Position numbers and translations under genes: made by a program. From positions 1 through 64,000 of the forward strand of contig NW_024472220.1 in NCBI RefSeq assembly GCF_017654505.1: a stretch of 64,000 nt of DNA. Reading direction: 5' to 3'. Below, piece by piece: positions 49,570-63,000 of this stretch. Every line of letters begins with the position of its first letter. The first letter of the stretch is position 1. Below the pieces are notes generated by a model, which worked only from the letters and a program-made list of their open reading frames with translations, was not told the origin of the DNA and did no database searches. Source of the stretch: Polyodon spathula. Lineage: Eukaryota; Chordata; Actinopteri; Acipenseriformes; Polyodontidae.

Positions 49570-52060
49570 CCCTCCTCCCAGGCTCCGCCCCTGCTCACGC
49601 CTCGGCGGGTTTTCATTGGTTGCGATGGCCTCTGCAAGGCAAGATGAGGTGTAGTGGAATGTTCCGTGGGTCAGTCATTTTGATTGGCGAAGAAGAGATG
49701 CCATGGTTGTTTTATAATGGTGTGTCGTTTGCTGAGGATACTGTGATGTGTGGTGGATTTGTTGTCTGGTGTCAGGAAGCTGCCTCTGCCAAACCGTATT
49801 TCCCGGCAGTATTTGTCCGCTGCTAATTTGTGTCTCCTTGCAAATTAGTGTTAAGTAGTATCAGCTGGGCTTGGTCTCAGTTCTTCAATTGCTTCCTAAA
49901 ACAAAATCACTGAAATGGGGCAAGTGCATACAAATGATTATGGTTTGCTTAAAACAATATTTTTTGCAGTGCAAATTTAGCATTACATCCAGTATAGATG
50001 GCAATTACATATGAGAGGAATAAGTGAAGCTGCCACATAGAGGTACAACTATAAAGAAAGTCAAGTAGACAAACATTTCTGCATTAGCCAAAACGAGTTG
50101 TCTATTTCAGTTGGTAGAGGAAGAGAATGACCACTGCACAACCCATGTATCTTTTTGGCTGATAAGCCAAGCATTCCCACAAATCACATGACCAAAAAGT
50201 CTACAGCTGTTCCCATGCAGAACAGCTTAACGATGTTGATGTATAAGCCACTGTACAAGCAAAGCAATGCTATCCCAGCACAATCATCTTTTTGCCACAT
50301 AGCTGAACAAATTAAAAGCGTGGACTCACTGGCCAGGAGAAGGATTCCAGAACCAGCTTTGAAACGCTGTGTCTGCAAGTACGCCGCAATGGACCTCCCA
50401 GACACTAGGGGGCAGCTTCAGTGTTTACATTATTTATTTGTTTGTTTGTTTATTTATTTATTTATTCATGAAGTTTATTATGAAGTGATCTGAAATATAG
50501 AACTGAGTTGTTGGGTTCTAGTTTTGTTACATGAACAGATGTTTTGTCTCCTTCAAACAGTCCCAATAAGAAGTCTCGTGTCCCATGTGGCCCAATAAGA
50601 AGTCTCATGTCATGTCATGTGATGTTTTTGTTTGACAGTTTCTAAGGATTTTGCTGACAGAAATGCTTGCTATATTAAATCTGCAGCTATCTACTGAAAA
50701 TGTTTGTATTTTTTCCAGCAGATTTGGACTGCCTCTAGGCACGGATATGAAATATCAGAGGTAAGGAATGTATTCTTTGTCTTGTTTAGATTAGTTTGGT
50801 TGCACTCCAGTGCCCTCAGTATGCCCCCCAGCGTCATTCAAAGCCTACAGCACTGTGCCCCTTTGATGTAAAAATGACCACATAAACAAATACAGTAATC
50901 CGTTGTGTAATCGCCCATCACATACCCGCCCTGACCGTTCATCCGCCATGATCGAGCTCTTCAGCAACGTTAGTTCATTATTGAACAGAGGTTAGTTCAG
51001 AGATTGTAGATCCCACCAAAGTTTTAGTACACTGTGTTGCATGTGCTCCGTGCGCTACCATTGCTGGTCACGTGAGCGGTTCATTGTGTTGATATGTAAA
51101 TAAATCCTGCAGGGCGTATCAACTTCAATCTCCCTCTGGATCTCCTTCCTGTCACTCAGCAGCGAATGCACGCACCCACACGGCAGACGGGCTACTCTGT
51201 CACAAGCATTAATACCCTGGATCTTTCTAAACAAGGGATTTAGAATAAAAGCTGAATCTCAAAACAAGAATTGTGTGAATATAGTAATTGTTACAGCTGT
51301 GTATAATGGTATTTAAAACAGGATTCATTAGTCCGCCCTTGCTCTAGTCCCACTTAAGTGACGGACAACTGTACCACAAACATGAAACATTTAACCAGGT
51401 TTAGGCTAGGCGTGATTTAGTATTTCCTCCCTACAACAAATAGACACTAGAGCAAAAGGCTTTGAAAATGGGACTTGTGTGTAAGTCTGATCAAGTTAGG
51501 GGGCCCACAAATCAAACCAGTACTGCCAGTCATTAACAAGTGGTGTGAAGGAGGTGGGTTAGTATACTGTAAAATACTGTAATATACTGTAAATAAAATA
51601 CATCTCCCCGTGGAATGAATTGCATTACATTTGAATATGCAGCCTGACTTGTGCGGACCACCGTTGTGTAGGCCGGGGGTCTCTCAATGCCTGGGGAACA
51701 CCGCGGGAGTTTTGTGCCAAACACGTCACAAAGTCAGGGAGGGTGTGTCTGTAGCGAGTATGGTATAGGGTTTATGAATCCAATAACACCCTAGAGACGC
51801 AGCCAGGAATACAGCTGCACAGTGGACACAGACAATAGCAAGACTGTTTGATAAATGTAATAATAATAATAACACCATCACATTGCATTTTCTTTAAAAA
51901 AGTCAAGCACACAAAAAAAATTGCTATGTAATAAATTAATCTGACAGGATTCACAATGCTTATTATATACTCTACTACGCCTCCATTCCCCAAATCCAAT
52001 ACAATGACACCATCCTATAAAGGTGCGTAACTGCCATGGCCCAGCTATAGTTATTTCCAC
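49570..52060. other. KCTD7 3'UTR and KCTD7-RABGEF1 intergenic region
   Basis: No further coding exon was recognised. It holds the putative KCTD7 3'UTR, a TTTG/TTTA repeat near 50,430-50,465, the inverted-repeat element at 50,893-51,371, and otherwise ordinary sequence. Confidence 0.5.
50893..51371. mobile_element. Candidate Tigger/Tc-like MITE
   Basis: The left end is TA|CAGTAATCCGTTGTGTAATC. The right end on the minus strand is TA|CAGTTGTCCGTCACTTAAGT. Both ends are flanked by TA and share CAGT..TCCGT. There is no coding capacity (479 bases). Similarity between the ends is moderate. Confidence 0.45.
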
Positions 52061-52339
52061 CCATGGCACTGTAGGAACGCGCCTGCCACCCACACCACCC
52101 GCTGGTGGCGCGCACGTACCACGCATTCCAATGAAGCGAGAGCGCGCACCTTTCTTTACCGTCGACCGCAGGAGCGCGCACAAGCTGTGCAGGTTACGCT
52201 CACGCCAGAAGAGGAGGAGTCGGAAGGAGGGCAGAGCAGTGAACACGACGGAGGGGATCTGAGTTACTCGTCGGGAGAGGCGAAACAGGTTGTGGAGGCT
52301 AAACCAAGGCAAGGGAGGTGACCGAACACCATTCATGAC
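52060..52339 (+). promoter_or_regulatory. GC-rich promoter and first exon region of RABGEF1
   Basis: A CpG-rich block (GGTGGCGCGCACGTACC, GAGCGCGCACC, GTCGGGAGAGGCG) ends in ATTCATGAC followed by the consensus donor GTAAGT at 52,340. It fits a CpG promoter plus a mostly non-coding first exon for the RABGEF1 gene whose next exon starts at 57,186. Confidence 0.55.
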
Positions 52340-54103
52340 GTAAGTATCCGATATAAAAACATCAATCCGTCTTGAAACTGCAATGGTCGTGTAATATGGT
52401 GTCTTAAAATGAACTACCGAACGTGAAATGCATTTCCATCCTGTATGGTTTACTGGCGCTGTCATGCAGACACTGTTTACAACACGGTAATCATGCACAG
52501 TACAGCCGGTTTGCTTCATGCTCTTACTGTGTTGTGTGCTGTAATGTGTTTGCTAAAGAGTTGTCAGCCGTGGTATTATGTTACAGTATCAACGACTGCG
52601 ATTTTGACAAGACCCTCCGATTTTAGTAACCACACAATGTACATAAACAAATAAACATCATTGCATATGGATTATTATAATGGCGCTGGTAGCCTTTATA
52701 ATGCCACCGATCTGCCATGTATCCAGCTGATTGTGAAGTAATATTAATAAGAATAAACTTCAAAACTCTATTTGGCAATGTGTGAAAAACGAAAAGTTGT
52801 TATCATACGTGTGCCAGCAGTAGTTTATCGAGAGCCGTGCTAGAGCTATGCAAACCCGATTGACTCGCTCTAGTATTTAAGGATCTTCAATAACTTCAGT
52901 TGCTGCAGTGAGAAGACGTGTTTTGTTTAATGCTTTGTGTCCTAGTCTGCTTGTGCTAATAACACCGTATTTAGTTTACTGTAAGCGTGGTGTTATTTTG
53001 GGTTTAGCGGTTGGGCTCAGTAGTATTTATTTTGGTGACTCAGATTTATTGTGCAGTAGGTCATTTGACTGAAGTAAGAACTTCATGTAAGAATTGGTAA
53101 CCCAGTCTTCCACAGACACCTGAGCTATTGAACACTGTCACTAGAACCGCTTGTTATATTTAGATGAACTTGTGCCTGGCCATCTAAGTGACTTTCAGTG
53201 TCATTATATTGAAGCCTGTAATCTGATGTACATCCGTGCAAGGAAAATGTGCCTAGCTTTTCTTTCAACTCTGTCTTTTCTGTATGGTTGACACTGTGCG
53301 TGTCCTTGGACCAGCACTGGTGACACTGCAGTGATCACTGCACTGGAGAAGCCTATAGTTAGACCCCACTTAGAATACTACTGTGCAGTTCTGCTCACCT
53401 CGCTACAAAAAAGACATCACAGCACTGGAGAAGGTACAGAGAAGGGCAGCGAGGCTGATCCCAGGACTTCATGACATGAGCTGTGAGGACTGGTTAAAAG
53501 AATGAAATCTCTGCAAAGATTGAAGTCTTTTAAAATCATAAATCATCTAGATAAAGTCAACCGAAGACACGACTTCAAATGCAGCACAGAGAAGAACAAG
53601 AGGGCATAAATGGAAGCTGAGTAAAGGTTTAGAACAGAAGGTGGGAAGCAGTTTTTTACACAGAGAGATATAAATGCATGGAATAGCCTACATTGTAGGG
53701 TCTAAAACACTGAGAACATTTACATCGTTTTTTTAATGAGTTTCCCCAGCAGGGAGAGTGGTGTGCTAACAAGGGACAAGCCTTAAAGAGCCTAATGTTC
53801 TTATGTCCTGGATTGAAACTCTGTTCCTTCAGCCTGCGTCATACTGTGAGGAATAATTGCTTTAATAGCACAACATGCCTAGAGCTTTACAGTAGCTTAT
53901 ATTGCATAACAAGCATGAATCCATTCTGCTGAGTGAGTACAACACCCTTGACTGTGTAGTGCCCCTGTCCACATCCTTTCTGTTGAGAGTAACAGGGTAC
54001 ACACAGTTCAGCACTCTGTTTATTGCAATTTAATCAAACGTGTATCAAACATGCAGATCTTTCAGTGAGACCATATTTATACAACAGTGATAAATTAAGT
54101 CAT

Positions 54104-54142
<39 letters not shown>

Positions 54143-57014
54143 GAACAGGATATTCTGCCTGCCAGTACTTAATATTTCTACAACACACTTCTTTTTAGAA
54201 ATGTGCAAAATCTGCACAGGATCATGATTTAGCCTGTGTTTTATTTAAATACAAACCAATGTCACTGCAGAATGCCATCTAAATATGTGACGTGTGCCAC
54301 TCTCTCACTGTGTTTACTGTAGCTGAGTATATAGCATGCTCTAACAATCTCGTTCTGTACCTGGCTTCGGCAGCTCCAGGTATTTCCCTACCTGTACACC
54401 GGGCACCCTGTGCTTGCCTTCCAGAGTATATGACTGTTTATTTGCTCAGGGAGCAGTCATTTTGTTTGAACGTGGTAGCAGTGTTCAGTGCTGTGCTTTT
54501 CAATACACTTTTACAAAGCACAGATTTACTTGGGCCGGGGGAATGCAGTACTATTGTGTTGCAGTGCTGGTTCACAGCACAGAGTTGCGCAGTTCAGTGC
54601 AGAGTGTACTGGAGGCCATCTGTTGTAACCTGGATTAAGCAGAACGAGGGAGTCTATGAGTCCTCTGCACAGAGACCTAATGAAGTCAGCATGCTGAAAT
54701 ATTGATGCTGAGTGGATTTGCCTCCTCCTTCTTCCTAATGGAAGTGTTTTGTGTCACTCGGAAAGGATAGCAAGCACTTTTCCCCAAAGCAAACCTCTCG
54801 CTCCCAGAGCACAGGCCTCTCTGTACGGCTTGGCCATTTCAGACTCCCGTTGCAGCTTTAGTGTAAGACTGCAGGAATGAACTGGGAAAGGAATCGGAGG
54901 ACGCAGTTGTGGAATCCTGGTGCTGTTTTTAAATTTTGTTACAAAACTCACCTTGTGGCCGCATTACAACTCTCTTTACATTTAAAAGTCTGTATAAGTG
55001 TAGTAGAACTAATTTTTTAAAAAAATGGTCGATTTGAAAATCATTACACAGCAATTAGGCTGCGTTATAAAGTCAATAGCCAGAAAAGAGGTAGTTATTT
55101 CTAACATCTGTTGAAGAAAAACATTTTGGCAACAGAATAGATGTCAAGATAAAGGAGTTGGATTCACGTTTGAGAAAAGCACTCGCAGCAAAACTACAAC
55201 AAAGGAAAAGGCTACAGAACAGAATCAAAGAAATGTAGAATACCAGATATGATGACTGACATAGAAAATTAAAGTGAATCTAAAAACCAAGAAGAATGTA
55301 TTTCATTTTGTAACTGTGAGGCAGAGAAAGCATTAATATATATTCCAGGATCAATATAGCTTGAATGATTCTGAAATGATTGACTTTCTGCAAAGCCTCT
55401 GCCGTGCAAGATATTTGCAGCTCAGTTTTGCTAGCAGTTTCTTTTTCTACCTAAGCAGCCTTATCTGAAAAAGGCCTTGAACATAATCGAATGAAATCAG
55501 GAAGCTTTGTAACACAGCTGTTTATCAGATCCCCTCCCTACGTCAGATCACCCTGCCTACATCAGATCACCCTGCCTACATCAGACCCCCTACCTGTAAT
55601 GCATATAGAGAGTCTGGAGTGCTGCTGTTGTAATGCACCAAGCCTGTGACCTCTGGAGACCTGGGTTTGAATCTGCTTCAGTGAACCCAGTTTGCCTCAT
55701 TTGCCTTTCCAAGTTGTCCAGAAGGGAGGCGTCGTTCAGGGGCAGGGTTACTTCTAGTGAGTGTGTAGATCGCGTGTCATCATTGTTGTGTGTTTGTTTA
55801 GTGCTGTTTTGTGTCCAGGTATAGAGACACACCTGGCTGTTTTTACCGCAGCATACCAGCTACCATCTGGATTATTAAGACTTGCCTTTGTGACATTTCA
55901 AAGTTCTCAGCACAGTGTAATACACTGTCTGATCAAAAACTGCTTTTATCCTCTGGGGACGGTTTTTCAAAACTTGTAATCTGGATAGAAATGATCTGGA
56001 TTTGGTTATCCTAGAATTCGTGATCAAGATTACTTTTATTTGGATAGTTTTGATCCGTTTTTTCAGAAAATCACCAGATTACAAAGAATAACATTACGAA
56101 ATCCGGTTTTTGATGTAGCTCTTAATAGTTTTATACCCTATTTTATTATTAACTAGGACATTATTTATGATACAGCCTAACTTAAAAATGAAAAAAAGAC
56201 CGGTGATGAATATTAATACACAGGTTTATTTATTTCTTATATATATCGCTGTCAATCGCAATGTGCTGGCCATTGAAGGAGAGGATTTGAGTGCCGACCT
56301 GCTGGAGCCTCAGGCAGGAGACACCATGATGCACCTTTAGATCCACAACAGGCTGGACCTGCTGGATGGGCAGTGAGGGATGCCATTGTAAAGAACGGCT
56401 TCTCTTTGACGTTTCCCATTAAAGATCTGTCATTTTCCCACACAACAACGTTTATGTTGGACATCATGTAAATAAATGGAAAACAAAGCTGTTCTTGATA
56501 AAAGCTACACAGCTAAATGTGTTTTCTCCTTAATCAGTCACATGTTGTTAATTTGCCAGCATGGATACAAAACTTAAATATGTGAAACATGTATTATAAT
56601 ACTCTCTTTGCATACAGTACGTGTTTTCTATCGAAATTCAAACAGAATATCAATGTTCTATGATTGTTTAAAAGTGAAATCCACCAGCACAGTAGGATCA
56701 AAATGATCCTGTTATTTTGGATAAAAGTAATCCCGATCGCCTCTTTAAATTCTGAAAAACCCAATTGCAGCATTTAATCGTGATCAAACGCGGAAATCGG
56801 ATTCCCAGAGTTTTGAAAAACCAGCCCCTGAAGATCTTCCTGTGATAGAAAAGAGTAAAACAAACAGAATGAAATGCCTACAGGGGTTAAGGAGCCCCAT
56901 TTGTTTTTCAGAGCTGTACAGTGCAGAGAAACGTTTCAGAATGTTTTGCTCAGAGTGGCATCTGTTGCTTTAGTAGCTGTTATTTTTATTTATTTTTTTA
57001 ACCTTTAACACTGG

Positions 57015-57065
<51 letters not shown>

Positions 57066-60000
57066 TATATATATATATATAAATGTGCTGAAAATCAAGT
57101 TTGAAGTTCGCCAGTTCAAAGGAGCGGCTGGGGGACAATAAATAAATAAATAAATAAATAAAACCTTTTTAATGTTTGGCTTCAGCAAGATGAGTCAGAA
57201 GTCGGAGCGCCGAGGGATCCGTGTTGACCAATCAGAGCTGCTGTGTACAAAAGGATGCGGTTACTATGGCAACCCCGCCTGGCAAGGCTTCTGCTCCAAG
57301 TGCTGGCGTGAGGAGTACCAGCACGTCCGGCAGAAACAGATCAAGGAGGACTGGGCGCTGGCAGAGAGGTAAACCATCAACCCCTAAACATCAAGAACTC
57401 TGGTTAGCTGGAAAAAGAGTGGGAATCTGTGCTGTGCAATCTATCTCCTTCCAAATATTAGCTTTGTTACTGTTGTTACCCTTTTGTTGTGCTGGAAATT
57501 GTTGTTTTTCATGTTAATTCTTTTTTTTTTTTTTTTTTTTGCAAATGTTTAAAATACATTGCGCTATACCTGCTGCATCCTGGTACCATTTCTGCTGGTC
57601 TCATGGTACAATTAAAGACAGACAATTGGAGTCACTTTGAACTTCAACACATGAAATTATTACATACCAGGAAGCGACACCTCTGTCTATTCCAAACTAA
57701 AGTATAAAAACATGCATCCTTGTTCTCCCTCCCTCCTGCTCCCCACCATGCCTCCCTCCCTCTCCCTCTCTCCCACTCTCCACCCTGCCTCCCTCTCCCC
57801 CTCTCTCTCAGGCTGCAGAGGGAGGAGGAGGCAGCCTATGCCAGCAGTCAGGGAGCGCAGTCCCAGCCTTCCCTCACACCCTTCTCCAAATTCGAGGAGA
57901 AGAAGAGCAACGAGAAGACCCGCAAGGTCACCACCGTCAAGAAATTCTTCAGCCCCTCGTCCCGGATCGGCGCCAAAAAAGGTACTAGCGGGGATACGGG
58001 GCAGCTGCCGTGGGTCCTACTCGATCACGTGGCTTTCATGCTTCATTCATTCATTCGTTTATTTATTATTATTATTATTATTATTTATTAGTTATCATCT
58101 ACACCTATCCGATTTTTGACATGTAAGTCGCTAGGGGAGCTGCTGATGCTGCTGCCCCTCCATATCCCACCATTCCACCTGCTTCTTCACTAAGACACCC
58201 CCCCACCCCGACACACACCCTGCCCGCCTCCCCTCTCCAGCACTCAGCAGAGAGCCCGCCTTTCCATTTTGAGCAGATCGCTTCGGGACCTATTCTAGAC
58301 CCGATTAGTTTTTCAATCTGTGTAAGCGTGTGACCCGGGTCTGCGCTCCACCTGGGTAACCGATCCCATCATGAACTGCATAACTGGAAGGGCTGGTTTC
58401 ACAGACCCAGATTAGCACTGTTCCTGGTCTTCCTTACGTTACCCAAGGTGAGTGTAAATTGGGGTCTGTGAATCTAGCCATGTTCGTATGAGCCTTTCCC
58501 CCGGTGCTAAGCTGTAAGTCACTCATGAGGGTCATTTTAAGATTTCCCACCACGTCCAGTTGATTTTGCTAGTTCTCCAACACCAGAAATCGCATCACTA
58601 GCACCAACCAAAATACTAACTTCCCATTCTCAGAAATAAACATGTGATGTCATTAGTTACTTCTCCTGCCCGGGTTCCCAAGCAGCCTGTCCTGTATGGA
58701 ATCCCGCGGAGAGCCTCACTTCAATCTTGTGTGTTGAGACACAGTAATGACCATTCATTCAGTTCTTTTCTTGTCATTTTCTTTTTTTTCCTCCCTTTCT
58801 CTCTGTTCCCGTCAAACTTTTTTTTTATTCACCATCGCATCTCCCATTTCGCCCCCCCCCCCCCCCCCCCCCTCGGTTCTTATTTCTTCTCCTCCTTTAC
58901 CCTCTCCCTCTGCCTGCCCCGCTTGCTCCCGGGTTTGTTCCAGCAGCCATGGAGACAGCTGGGAAATGTGCCCCGAGTGGGAGGGAACGCCATGCCGACA
59001 CCTTTCTCAGGGACTTAAGGGAGATTTTTACCCCACCCTGGGACCTGGCTTCCCCTACTGAAGGTAACGGCGTGCGCTCGGGCTGCTAGGAGGCAGAGGC
59101 ACCAGCCTGGCTCCGCCTTCGTGTCCCCGATAGAACCCAGGCTTTAGAAACAAGAACTGGACCCCTCTCTCTTAAACCTCGTTTCCATGCGCCCCTCACC
59201 CCGGGGTTGAAACCCCTGCTACCCCTGATACTGTGTTTCCATGTTCATTCATTCAAATAAGGGACGAGTGGGTGTAAACATTTAGCCCACATCCAGGGTG
59301 AGCAGGTTTCTCTGTGCTTTAACCCTTTGCAGTCCATTTATTCAGCGCTTGTCAGGCGCGTCTGGTCCAATTTATTTTCACACGCGCTGTTTATTTTACA
59401 CACGCTGTTTAAAATATATATTTTTCAGAGTAAAACAGGTCTAAAAGGCATTTTTTATTGCTATAACATCAAATAAAAGTTCTATAGGGATTGGTAAGGA
59501 TATCCAAATCTAGGTCTGTGTATTCAGAGCCGCAAACTAATGAGATTTTAATCCACGGTCATTTGGTGCAGAAAGTTACTGCACAATTTGATCCATTCCA
59601 TGCAGTAAGGATTATTAGCCCCTGAGTGATCTCCAAGGCCACTGCTGTGTAATAGGACTCAATCTACCAATTTAAGTACAAAGCAGGGTTCAGGTGAGGG
59701 GACTTGTGTGGCTGAAACTAAAGCATTCATTGAAGAATGGTAATATATTGTAAATCACCTCCCTAGATGAGTACGTGGGCAATATGCCCACAGTGGAAAA
59801 CCAGGCTACTGGCGTGCATAGCAGGCAATGGAAGAATGTAGTGAGCAGATTCAAATGTACAAGGGGCCAGTCTTTCAAAGCTTTTACTCTGGATCAAAGT
59901 GATCCGGATTTTGTAATCCTATATTTTGTGATCGAGATTACTTTTATCTGGATCATTTTGATCCGGTTTTTAAGAAAATGTCTCTGCTGGATTACATTTA

Positions 60001-63000
60001 TCCAGATAACAAATAATCACCATTACAAAATCCAATTTTTTTAATAAACTAGTTCTCGATACATGTTTTCCTTTTTTGCTTGCATGGAAAATTTAAATAA
60101 ATATGTAAACATTATATTCTACCACTCTGTTTGGATATCTAGCGTGTGTTTGCTATGACAATTCAAACAACATATCGCTGTTCTATGATCATTTAAAAGC
60201 TAAATCCACCTCTGCAGTAGGATCACAATAATCCTGGTATTTTGGATCAAAGTAATCCTGATCTCCTCTTTAAATTCTGAAAAACCCAATTGCAACATTT
60301 AATCGTGATTAAAAGTGCGATCGGATTAGCAAAGCGAAATCTGGATCACAGTAATCCTGATCGCATTTCGTTGTTTTGAAAAACCCAATTGCAGAATGTA
60401 ATCCAGATCAAACGCGGAAATCAATTTATCAGAGTTTTGAAAAACCGTCCCCAGGGTAGAACCCTTGAGGTGTCTCCTTTACAGGGGGGGTCCTGGCCAG
60501 TAGGAATGCATCCAGGGGACGAGTGCCGGTGACCCAAAGGTAGAGGCTCCAAGACGTGCTGCTCAGAGCCCGCACCTCCCCACTTCTCCCAGTTTGGCGA
60601 TGGGTTGATTTTGTTGTGGTTGTTTGCAGTGCCAGTGTGGGGTGGTGGTTAAGTGGGAGGATTTGCTTTTCTGTTGTGGTTTTGTTTTGCATGCCTGATT
60701 TCATGCTGTTTTGTTCTCCATGCCATTCTGTTGATTATTTGCATTGTTTTTTTGATTTCACCCCTAACTGTCCATCCACCCCTATGCTGCCAGCCCTGGC
60801 TGCCAGACTGAGAGGTGGGTGTTGATTGTATCCCTTCCCTTCTCTGTACTGTAGCCTCACCCAGCAGCGTGAGCCCTGCCTGCAGTCTCCCAGGGCTGTA
60901 TAGTCTGTGTTCTTGTAACTGTGTCTGTGTGCGTGTCGGTGTCTATTTCTGTACTGCTGGGCTGTTTGCAAAATGCTCTAAGACCTGGAGCAAAATCGTT
61001 AGCCATACAGTCTAACAGTACTGCAGTTGTGGATCCAGACAAAAATACACAGATCGCCCATTACATTACCTTGTGCCATCCAATCACCAGTCCAACCCAT
61101 CAGTCATTGTAGCATTAGCATTTGTTAGAGCTGACCTTCATTTCTTGTTGAATGTCCCTGTCCCTTTGCTTCATTTCTGTGGAGACTGCAGCAATCCACC
61201 TTGTTAACTACCCTCCTCTGCTAGAAAGTTTATAGACAGCAGTGTTAGTTGGGATTTTATCTTCTTACAAATACATTGCTGGAATTGTGTGTTGGAGGTT
61301 CTAAATTGTCAATAAAATGTCACAAAATAGTGTGGAAGCTAGTCTTTTGGTCTTTTAGTCTTTTCTGAGTCTGGCTCCATGTCCAGCGCTACTTTGCTGT
61401 TCAGAGTGTGCTGACGGTGCCCTTTGTCCCTCAGAGAGCCATGAGACGAAGGTCCCCAGCCCATCGATGAGCAGACAGGCCAGCATCGAGACGGACCAGG
61501 TTTCCCGGGACTTCCTCGACTTCCTGAAGAGCCTGCACAAGCCGGGCCGCGAAATCCACAAGCAGTGCCGGGCCTTCATCGAGACCATGGCCACCAAGGA
61601 GGTAACTGCTCTGCTCTGCCTGCATGCAAGGGCCAGCAGTGAAACGCAAGAGTCCCTTCTCCACTGTGCTGTTATTACAAGGCATGACTTTCAGACCTCG
61701 TGATTCTGTTTCTCCTCAGGACCAGCAGAGCGTGGAGGAGCTGTCCGAGTGTGTGCAGGATTTCTACCAGAACATGTCAGACAGGCTGCTGACACACTTC
61801 AAAGGTAAAACCAAGACCTGCCGGGTAATCCTGCTTGACTTAATACTTGACACTTTAAAATAGGATTGAAAACACACAGCATCCATAATATGTATCCGTC
61901 ACAGTCGACTTTTAAAACCCCCCTCCTTTTTGTGTCTGGTGTGTGCTATTGTAGGAGCTGTCCTCACAGTCTAGTTTTCCATACTCTGGTGCACTTTCTA
62001 CTTGAACCCACAATTAAAAGCACTATTTTTTTCTTCCATGCCAATGTAGCTGTTTTAATGGACATGCCATTCCTCGATCCTCTTTTGAGTCCTGCCTGCT
62101 GACTCAACCTGAGAAGGACAGTTGATTTTAGAAGGGTGGAATACAGGGTTTCAAAGATGCTGTTTTCTGTCTGTGGGACGGAACGGTGTGTGTTTCTCAG
62201 GAGCCCTGTCTCTGGGGTGTGTGTGCTTTTGTGTGACTCTCTGTGCTGTCTGTGCCAGGCTCCTCCGAGCGGGTGGAGAGGGTGATGGACCAGGTGGAGA
62301 AGTACATCATGACCCGCCTCTACAAGAACGTCTTCTGCCCTGAGATCACGGACGATGAGAAGAAAGACCTGGCAGTGCAGAAACGCATCAGGTACCGAGT
62401 CATTCCCCCCCATCATCACACCATCACAGTGTGTACTGGAATACAAACCTGATGTATCACAACTAAATACAGACTCTTGTGATCCATCAGGTTTGTATTC
62501 CAGTACCCCCCCCCCTCATCGCACCATCACACTGTATACTGGAATACAAACAGGATGTATCACAAACCATCTTCAGTAAGGAAAAACGAACCCACTACAG
62601 TTAAACCAGAGATAAGAGCTTACAGAGTTATTGGATTATAACTAAATACAATGTACTGTTGGTATTTCAACCAAATCGTCCATTCATACAACAAACTCAG
62701 AAACTGGAATGTAAAACTTGTAAGAATGTAGACAAGGTTTTTGGCTCCTGCCTTCAGCAGTGAAGTACTTCACATCAGTCTGCTTTATAACATGATCATT
62801 TTTATCATTGCATGTCATACAGCGTATTAGATTAGATCTATAACAGGGTGCACTATACAGTGATGTGTGACATGGGAATAGTACTGTGTATCATGACACC
62901 TTAAACTAGTGCAGAATGTTAGGGTTTTATATAGGGCATGTCTTACTCCAAACTCTGTGCCATCACTCCGTGCTGAATACCAGTTAACAATGTAGAAACA

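Noticed and set aside
51878..52519. 213-aa minus-strand open frame
   Set aside because: Overlaps the GC-rich RABGEF1 promoter antisense; long open frames are expected in GC-rich DNA, and no family is recognisable.
54292..54705. 137-aa plus-strand open frame in RABGEF1 intron 1
   Set aside because: No domain, no matching splice sites, next to LINE and poly(A) repeats.
55620..55770. tRNA-derived SINE head (GGGTTTGAATCTG)
   Set aside because: The B-box-like match alone is not enough; no A box at the right spacing and no tail found.
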